A stretch of 37,095 nucleotides of DNA from Pelomyxa schiedti. Taxonomy: Eukaryota; Evosea; Pelobiontida; Pelomyxidae. The DNA is taken from NCBI GenBank assembly GCA_020536535.1, contig JAHLWZ010000965.1, positions 1 through 37,095 on the forward strand, written 5' to 3'. The position numbers and the translations under genes are program-made. Under the pieces are notes generated by a model. The model made no database searches. It was not told where the DNA came from and saw only the letters and a list, made by a program, of their open reading frames with translations. This document shows, piece by piece, positions 30,542 through 37,095 of the stretch (positions within the stretch are counted from its first letter, which is position 1; each line of letters begins with the position of its first letter).

Positions 30542-31616
30542 ATGAAAAAAGTGAATAGAAGCTACTTTGTGAATGCACCTGATCCATTCGTAAGTGCCGC
30601 ATTGCCAATTGGTTCGTACTGCTAAGTACTCTTTCCTGTTTGTAATGGGTTGCAAGGATTCGGAGCAACTATCAGTGAACCTAGCATGGTATTCCTATTT
30701 TATGCACCGATTAGGTATTGTTAAGCATTTCCCAGGCGGCCATAGGTCTTGATGTAGTGACAGAAGTTATTAATCCTGGTAGCACTGTGATGGATATTGG
30801 AAGTGGATCCGGGTATACATCAGCAATACTTGCACTGCTGGTTCTTTCACTCTTATTTGAGCCATATCTGAGACTGATAAGGTTGGACCCACTGGACATG
30901 TTGTTGCCATAGATCACATACCTGACCTTGTAAAGCAAGCCCAGGCAAACATTTCCAAACTAGACCATACTTTACTAAAACGCATCACGTTCCTGGGTGA
31001 GTCATTTTCCGCTGGTCTAAATTCCTTATTCCAATAAGTTTCCGATGCAAAATTTGGGAGTGCTGCCAACGGACCCTATGATGCAATTTATGCAGCAGCA
31101 GCACCTGAACGTATGAAGCATTTGCCTCGTTCTTTCCGGAATAAAGTAAAGTATTTCAGAAATACCGCCAGAACTGGTAGAACAATTGAAAGTTGGTGGG
31201 CGCTTGCTCATCCCAGTAGGTTGCATATCCTTAATACAATACTTAAGCCTTGATAGGTTGGTCCTGCAACCAGCTTCCATCAACTTATTCAAGTCGTTTC
31301 CTATCAGAATTTCTATTTTTCTCCACTCACCCACAGTTTCCCTAGGTTGATAAACTAGAACCAGGAAAACCACCTCAGATTAAGAACCTTGGCACAGTGA
31401 GGTTTGTACCTCTCGATAACCCAGAGGACCAGGTCACATGCAGCAAGAGGCTAAAAATTCCAATCACAACAACCTATGTGCCAGCTCCAGATATGTCTCT
31501 GGAACAACTAGACCAACTCAAGAAACAACTAACAGAAAACATTTACCATTCGCGCCGTTTCGTTTCGAACTCATCACTTTTTTTTTCCTTGAACTACAGG
31601 ATACAACGAGAAATGA
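30542..31616 (+). CDS. PCMT1: Protein-L-isoaspartate O-methyltransferase (PCMT)
   Basis: Nine exons (30542-30611, 30657-30688, 30736-30840, 30882-30996, 31039-31110, 31160-31215, 31257-31295, 31346-31556, 31600-31616) sum to 238 aa. The enzyme methylates isoaspartyl residues with S-adenosylmethionine and starts repair of aged proteins. Visible family blocks: DPFVSAALPIGFGATISEPS, the SAM site VMDIGSGSGYTSAILALL, GHVVAIDHIPDLV, YDAIYAAAAPEQIPPELVEQ, LKVGGRLLIPVGP, LIQVVDKLE and TVRFVPL. The strong GTAAGT at 30597 is not the splice site; using GGTTCG at 30611 restores LPIGFGATIS. The last intron (31557-31599) shifts the frame so the protein ends RYNEK. Its TGA overlaps the ATG of the transporter gene. 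Confidence 0.88.
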
Positions 31617-33232
31617 ACGACGTAGTTTTGGGGTTCCTGTGTGCCCTTGGTGGTGGTTTGGTTGGTGGATTGTATGTACTTTGAATTGTTGTTGTTTCAA
31701 ATGCTCACACTGGATTGCTTTTTTTTTTGTTTTGGGATGGGATGACAGGTACACAACACCAATGAAGTTGAGTGTGATGCAACGTTGGAAGTGGGAAAAC
31801 CAGTGGTTGTTATACAGTTTCTTTGCCCTCATATTTTTTCCTTGGTTGTTCGCTGCTTCTACAATTTCTCCAGATATAATTGATGTACGCTGGAACGTCT
31901 TCTCACCAACAACTCTTTGTTCTATACGGAATTACCTAACCAATGACAACATGCATGTTGAATAACGGCCTACTTAGATTCTTGCTCATTCACCAGGAAG
32001 TGCAATAGCAGAAGTGGCTTGCCTTGGTTTTGGGTGGGGTGTTGGGTGCACCACATTCGGAATTGGTGTTGCATGGGTGGGCCAGTCTCTCACATTTGGA
32101 ATTGTCCTGGCACTTTGTTCCACTTTGGGCAGTGCCATACCTTTGCTGGTTTGGAATACTGACCAAGCTGGGTCACTGGTAGGAATATTTGATTGGATAG
32201 GGCTGGCTGTAAGTGTTGGTGGCGTGGCAGTATTAGCACTGGCAGGCGATCAGCGCGATAAAGAGCAAAACCGGTACCGTGATTTGATTGTAATTGTCTT
32301 ACTCTAACAAGAGGAAAACGCCAAAGTGCAGCTGTCAATAGTGAGGAAGTCCATCTTTTGAAAGAAGATGACCCAAAAGGTAGTTGTGAGATTTCTTTTT
32401 CTTTTTGTCAAACAAAAAAAAACAAAAAACCAAATTAAGGGCAAAACACCAACAATATACAGCTAACAAGCCATTCAAGGTGGGGCTACTTATTTGTATC
32501 ATATCTGGGGTCCTTTCATCATGCCTAAATGTTGCTTTTGCCTGTGGCGCCCCAATAAACGATATTACTCAGCAATATGGAGCCTCCTCATATCTGGCAA
32601 ATAACGTTGTGTGGGCAGTGGCTGTTACAGCTGGATCCATACCAACATGCGGATATTGCACCTACTTGTTGATTACCACAAAGTTTGTTTAACTCTCTCA
32701 TAATTATTAAAGTAAATATGGCAATAAGCTTTTTAACCATTTTTCGTCTACTAGAACGTGGAGACTCTTTGGGGTTAGTTGGAAGGTGTTCCTTCTCAAC
32801 CTTGGTTTGACCGCAGTTATGGGAGCAATGTGGTATTTCTCCAATATTGTATACGGCATTGGAGCCAACATGATGGGTTCTCTCGGTGCATCAGTCGGTT
32901 GGCCCATTTACATGGTCACCATGGTCAGCCAATTCCCCAATCCATTAGAACACTCTCTCTCTCTAAATCCCATCTTTAAACATGGCACTCTCTAACAGAA
33001 TCCCCAGGTTCTCACTGCCAATGTTGCCGGAATGCTGACAGGCGAATGGCGTGGTTCTAAAATGAAATCGCGCCTGCTATTGGCCGCTGCTCTCGTAATC
33101 TTGGTTGTTGCAATTGCACTTTTAGCAATCGGCAGCACCTTCAGTGAATCCTCCTCTTCCTCATCCTATCTCTCGTCTCCTTTGGATTTGCTCTCCTCTT
33201 CTAATGGAAATAACATCACTGTAGTTTTTTAA
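31613..33232 (+). CDS. RhaT-like (L-rhamnose:H+ symporter family) sugar transporter
   Basis: Seven exons (31613-31671, 31749-31884, 31978-32273, 32312-32379, 32463-32682, 32755-32923, 33008-33232) sum to 390 aa. About ten TM helices match the RhaT branch of the drug/metabolite transporter superfamily: VVLGFLCALGGGLVGGLYTT, PMKLSVMQRWKWENQWLLYS, CLGFGWGVGCTTFGIGVAWV, GIVLALCSTLGSAIPLLVW, LLICIISGVLSSCLNVAFAC, YLANNVVWAVAVTAGSIPTC and VMGAMWYFSNIVYGIG. It ends with a Ser-rich tail. RhaT proteins are chiefly bacterial and carry L-rhamnose or related sugars with protons, so this may be an old bacterial acquisition that gained introns. The substrate here is unknown. The ATG overlaps the stop of PCMT (ATGA), and the stop is 41 bp from the convergent hydrolase-like gene. 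Confidence 0.78.
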
Positions 33233-33273
33233 ATTATCTTACTCGTTTTTTTCCCTTTGTTTGGAGTTACAAA

Positions 33274-36217
33274 TTAGATAGATGTACAGTTGCAGGCTGG
33301 GTTGCAAAAACACACAATACTACAGTCCGATAGTGTGGAGGGTATCAGACAGCTTCCTGTGACAAAGGTGCTGGATCCAGGAGGTAGTGCCTTGATGCTG
33401 CATGACTCTAGGGGGTTTCCATGGATGCGAACGGTAACAGCGGTGCTGTTGGTTGTGATCTGTTTTATGCGTGGGTGAGCTACAGTAAGGAACTTGCTGG
33501 TGTCTCCAATCAAGAACCAGCCGGATTGTAGAACGGGAGCTATCTTTGTATTTTGTTATGATAGGGGAGGGGGATGGTGGTGGGAGGTACCACATAGTAC
33601 TTAAAGTCCGTAACCTCGTCATCGTTAGCCATTTGCTCGATGATTAGAGGTCTTGTGTCGTTGAAGACGATAGGAGTATCAGGGGCATCAAAGTAATCAA
33701 CGGCAATACACTGTGTTCCTGCCAGAGCGAGTGATGAAGGATAAACGGAAACAGTCTCGGTAAGCTGAGCTGCAATGACATAGTTCCACACCATGTTACT
33801 ACTCTCAGATGACGTACTGGCAAGCTGGATAATTTCGGGTTCATTAAATTGAGAGAACACTCTGTGAACATGTTAAATGTTTGCTAAGTGAAGGAAAGAG
33901 TACGTGTTTAATGGAATCGCTGGACGATCAGGTTTGATTAAAGTACCATCTTTCATACAAGTCTTGGAAATCAAATCACTATCTGTCATTCCAATTTTAT
34001 CACCACTAGCGATAGGACCACAAGACAGAGCAGAAACTAGTGCATGTAAAACAGAGTTTGGCTCACGGCATTTGGTATAACTTTTGCTGATGTTAAATAC
34101 TGGGTGTGGTATCAGTAAAGCTCACGGGCAATCAGACTCAGTCTCTGAAGTCCAAAATGTATCTTTCACAGGTACAAGACCAAGGCACCACACTAAAAGG
34201 TTATTGAAAAAAACCTATTTTTTTTTTTAAGGTTGTACTAATTTGCAAGTGCACACCTTCCACTGCTCGTTTGAAGGTTGGTAATCAACACTAGTACGAG
34301 CTGCAGTAACAGCGAGAATTTCTGTACTGGCCAGCAGATGATTGGGAAGCGGTCTGCTATACTGAAAGAGGTGGGTTGTCAAGTAAGTGATTGTTTCTTT
34401 ACCTGAATGCTGAGGTACTTCTGCGAGGCAGCATTTCCCATATTTTTGAGCCAGTTGCTTGCAAAGGTTACTGTCTGTTGAGTAGCCTCCATTTGCAAGT
34501 ATGTGGTAGCAAGGTCATCCACTTTGTAAACAACAGCTCCCCATGAGGTTGCTTTAGTGAAGAGGTAGTCATACCTTTGTAAGTTTTTTCAAAGTTAGTC
34601 CAAATGTTGGAAACAGGATGCACAACAAATCTTGGTTGTTTGGTAGAGAGCATGTACTCTCAATCGTGAAAGAGAAATTCTTGGCATATGCATTATCAGA
34701 ACTGAAGCATCTGATAGGAGTGAGAAGTTCCATTGCCGGAAGTGTTGTGGTTTTCTACTCACGATGTTTGAAGGATGAACGAGGAGTTGCCCATATTGTT
34801 AGCAACATAACGGAAACCGTTAGGAAAAACATCCGCTCGAGGTTCCCTATTTGTTATTTGAACTGTAGTGCAAGGAGGTTCAAAAGTTTTACCATAATTT
34901 TACAGCTGTGCCAGTGGTTGTGTACCACCATCTATCAAACTATTGATATGTAAGAGGGATGTTAAATAGAAAGTAAAAACATACTTGATACACTTTTGAG
35001 CAGTACTGTGATTGTTCATTATATAAATCTATCATTGTATCCTGGTAAGTTTTGGAGGGTTCCGTTTGAAAATAGTAGTAGGCCCCACTGTTTGCAGTGA
35101 GACTAAGTTTGGAGTTGCGGTGGATACTTGTCAGTGTTATAATGCAACTGTTGTGCAGTTAAATCTGTGAATCAGTTAGCGCTTTCTTTCAGTGCAGGTA
35201 ATTACCAGTGCTTGAACTTCTGTACTTTGACGAGAGTGTAAGGAGGTGTGATCCCCAGTCATACATGGCTTGTGTGACCCCAACATCAAATACAATCACT
35301 GTAGAATGTACGAATCCACTTGGAAGTGATTGCACTTTCCCCTGAATGCCACATGCAAGAGCCTCTTCGAGTGTACTGGATCTGTTAACGACCATTACAC
35401 AAGTTTACTTCTGTACAAAGGAAACATTATTTGAGAGCCAATCATAAAATTCTTCATTGGAGATATTACAAGGGTGGCCATATTTTGATCATAAAGGCAA
35501 AGAGGAACACCACCAGAAACCCCTCCCTGTTAGGTTGTTATTGTTGGATTTTATGTAACTGCAGGAACACACGACAAACTTAGTGACATCCCATTGTCCC
35601 AGAAGTGGAACAGCAAATTCCCCATAATAGGTAAGGAAATTGACAGTGTTCTTTACATAGAAAGACGGAAATGCGGAGACTATGTCCGTATTATCATTTA
35701 GAGATGTGTCTGAAGCCCCATTGGGGAACTCCTGGTCCAAAACCACCATCTCGTAGTCAGTGTAGCTGAGTGATTTAGTAAGGGGGTTGTTTGTTTTGTT
35801 TGTGTGGTGTGTTGTACCTCTTGAAAGAGAGGACCATTAAAACATTGGGGTCCAAAATTGATTGATAGGTATGCTTGATGATTGTATAGGAGCCAAAGAC
35901 ATCACTTTCCGTAGTTGCACTATCGAGAATATGATAAGATGGTCATATGTTGTATATATAACTGAGTTTGTTTGGACTCACTTTTCTACAGTAATAAGTT
36001 GCAGTGTGGCTGCTGACGTGGATGCCCAGACACCACCAGCGTGTATAGCCGTTGGGCCACTTTGCAGCCACGTCACAGAGTCAACAAGTATTTTGTATGT
36101 AGCGTCCTCGTTAACTACGAGACTCATTCTATGTGTAATACAAACAACGTTCCCGCATAGCAGTCCAGTAATTACAACCACCAAAGCCAAGATCTCCACT
36201 CGGCTTGTGGGCCACAT
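33274..36217 (-). CDS. Secreted protein of a putative TIM-barrel glycoside-hydrolase-like family
   Basis: A multi-exon gene of roughly 750-800 aa. It begins with a signal peptide (EILALVVVITGLLCGNVVC). Recognisable blocks in order: NEDATYKILVDSVTWL; TDYEMVVLDQEFPNGASDTS; STLEEALACGIQGKVQSLPS; GVTQAMYDWGSHLLTLSSK; GAYYYFQTEPSKTYQDTM; DRWWYTTTGTAVKLW; REPRADVFPNGFRYVANNMG; YDYLFTKATSWGAVVYKVDD; WLKNMGNAASQKYLSIQYSR; ARTSVDYQP; LSCGPIASGDKIG; KYYIAPVLQSGWFLIGDTSK. Aromatic and acidic residues (WWY, SWGAVVY, DYQP, GPI) and the order of blocks suggest a sugar-active barrel followed by a beta domain. This is inference; no catalytic pair is proven. The final exon is Cys-rich (CSIVCFCNPACNC). It would act outside the cell or in digestive vacuoles. 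Confidence 0.55.
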
Positions 36218-36321
36218 TTCACAACACAGTCACCTGCTGTTTTGTTTTTTTTAATTTGTGTTGCAGAGTTTTCTCGTTCGTTCCGTTCTGGCCCCGGCAG
36301 ATCTCCATAAAACCCCAAAAA

Positions 36322-36483
36322 ATGGCGAACAATCGTCGACTTTCTCCACCCGACAGGACACACGAGCAGGGAACTCCTGTCATTTGTGGCGTTATTCCCC
36401 TGCCGTCCTCGGGGAGAACCAAAGAGTTCTTCAGAAAGAGAAACATGCTGCGGATCTTTGAGCTGATCAGATCGGAAATTTAA
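36322..36483 (+). CDS. 53-codon ORF directly upstream of TMEM18
   Basis: An ATG-to-TAA frame encoding a basic, polar protein (MANNRRLSPPDRTHEQGTPV through KEFFRKRNMLRIFELIRSEI). It ends 9 nt before the TMEM18 start codon and lies on the same strand. No domain is recognised. It could be a small gene sharing a two-cistron transcript, an upstream ORF in the TMEM18 leader, or chance. The Arg/Lys-rich, well-formed composition and tight spacing make it worth recording. Confidence 0.35.
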   Translation: MANNRRLSPPDRTHEQGTPVICGVIPLPSSGRTKEFFRKRNMLRIFELIRSEI

Positions 36484-36492
36484 TTCTGTGGC

Positions 36493-37095
36493 ATGGAGTA
36501 CAACGAGGCCGTAGAGGACGGCAACAAGTCACTTGTTGATGCTGTGTGGGAATTTGTTGACGCGGTAGATTGGAGGGAATCTTGGATACAACTCCTTGTT
36601 GTGTTTCATGTCTTGGTGTTGGTGCTCGTTGTTATTACAAGAAGGAGCACACCGTGGCAGTGCGCGCTTTTCCTGATTACTTGTTGTTTTTGTTTTCTTT
36701 TTTTTTTGTGTGTGTTTGGTGCTGTTCTTCCTCCGCTTTTGCAGTTCTTTTTTCCCCCTAGCACTGGTGGAACTATGTGAAATCTAATGAAGAGAAAGGT
36801 GTGATGGCGGCTCTGGCACAACCAATCAATGCTCTCGCGCAGGAATACTGGGAAGCTTTCACCTCGTACAACTACTTTGATAGATCCGGCTTCTTCATTT
36901 CAATGACATTCACGGCTCCGCTGCTAATCTGCTGCTTCATTTGCGTGGTATCCCCCCTTTCCTTCCATCCATTATTATAAAACCTAACACCCTCTCCAAC
37001 ACAAACAGTGCAATCTTCTCCTCATTGCTGCTCGGATGCTCATTACCGTAAAACGGGCCCAATTCCAGGAAGAAAGAAGAAGAAAGCAACAAGAA
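36493..37095 (+). CDS. TMEM18: TMEM18 homologue (3' partial)
   Basis: Exons 36493-36711, 36762-36947 and 37009 to the window edge stay open in one frame. TMEM18 is a small nuclear-envelope protein with three or four TM helices and a basic C-terminus. Family features seen: EFVDAVDWRESWIQLLVVFH, the first TM continuing VLVLVLVVITRR, CALFLITCCFCFLFFL, then NALAQEYWEAFTSYNYFDRS, GFFISMTFTAPLLICCFICV, and after the last splice LLLIAARMLITVKRAQFQEE followed by an Arg/Lys/Gln tail. The stop codon lies beyond the window. The first intron carries long T tracts. Confidence 0.85.

Noticed and set aside
30597-30602. Consensus GTAAGT donor in the first PCMT exon
   Set aside because: Using it leads to a stop downstream. 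Reading through it and using the donor at 30612 restores the conserved LPIGFGATIS.
1-37095. CRISPR arrays, insertion sequences, bacterial operons
   Set aside because: No spaced direct repeats, transposase or terminal inverted repeats were seen; the genes are spliced and eukaryotic.

Overview
This is a gene-dense, intron-rich stretch of nuclear DNA from a unicellular eukaryote. Genes sit on both strands. Introns are about 36-190 nt, mostly 38-60 nt, with GT-AG borders plus several GC-AG ones. Intergenic gaps run from 640 bp down to zero. TAA, TAG and TGA all end genes, so the standard code is used. An amoebozoan-like protist is my best guess, because the Rho-BTB protein resembles the RacA/RhoBTB family of slime moulds and animals. 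That is inference, not proof. Gene models were spliced by hand; where all exons are listed, the exon lengths keep frame.

Layout. 1-3.0 kb: the 3' part of a B-box/coiled-coil protein that reads in frame into a degenerate eIF4A-like DEAD-box helicase, then a UBE2D-like E2. 3.2-8.5 kb: AAR2 splicing factor (-), an unknown membrane protein (+), a RING protein (-), a GC-rich YjjX-type ITP/XTP phosphatase (-) and DDRGK1 of the UFMylation pathway (-). 8.5-9.1 kb: no convincing gene, but a long imperfect hairpin that could be a structured RNA. 9.1-13.4 kb: a polytopic protein with a Gly-Ala-Arg hexanucleotide-repeat tail, a 119-aa unknown and a disordered protein (all -). 13.6-20.5 kb: a VWA-domain protein and a large protein with OB-fold-like segments resembling CTC1 of the telomeric CST complex (both -). 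20.7-27.1 kb: a zinc-finger/coiled-coil/F-box protein (+), a VWA-E2 fusion (-) and, divergent from it, a Rho GTPase-BTB-U-box-BTB protein with a CaaX end (+). 27.1-33.2 kb: a 124-aa unknown (-), a polytopic protein preceded by a 46-bp palindrome (+), then protein-isoaspartate methyltransferase and a RhaT-like sugar transporter overlapping by 4 nt (+). 33.3-37.1 kb: a secreted hydrolase-like protein (-), a 53-codon ORF and the start of TMEM18 (+).

Theme. Seven of about 22 genes carry ubiquitin or ubiquitin-like components: B-box, two E2s, RING, DDRGK1, F-box and Rho-BTB-U-box. The most striking unit is the head-to-head pair of a VWA-tethered E2 and a Rho-gated, U-box-containing BTB protein, sharing about 256 bp of upstream DNA.
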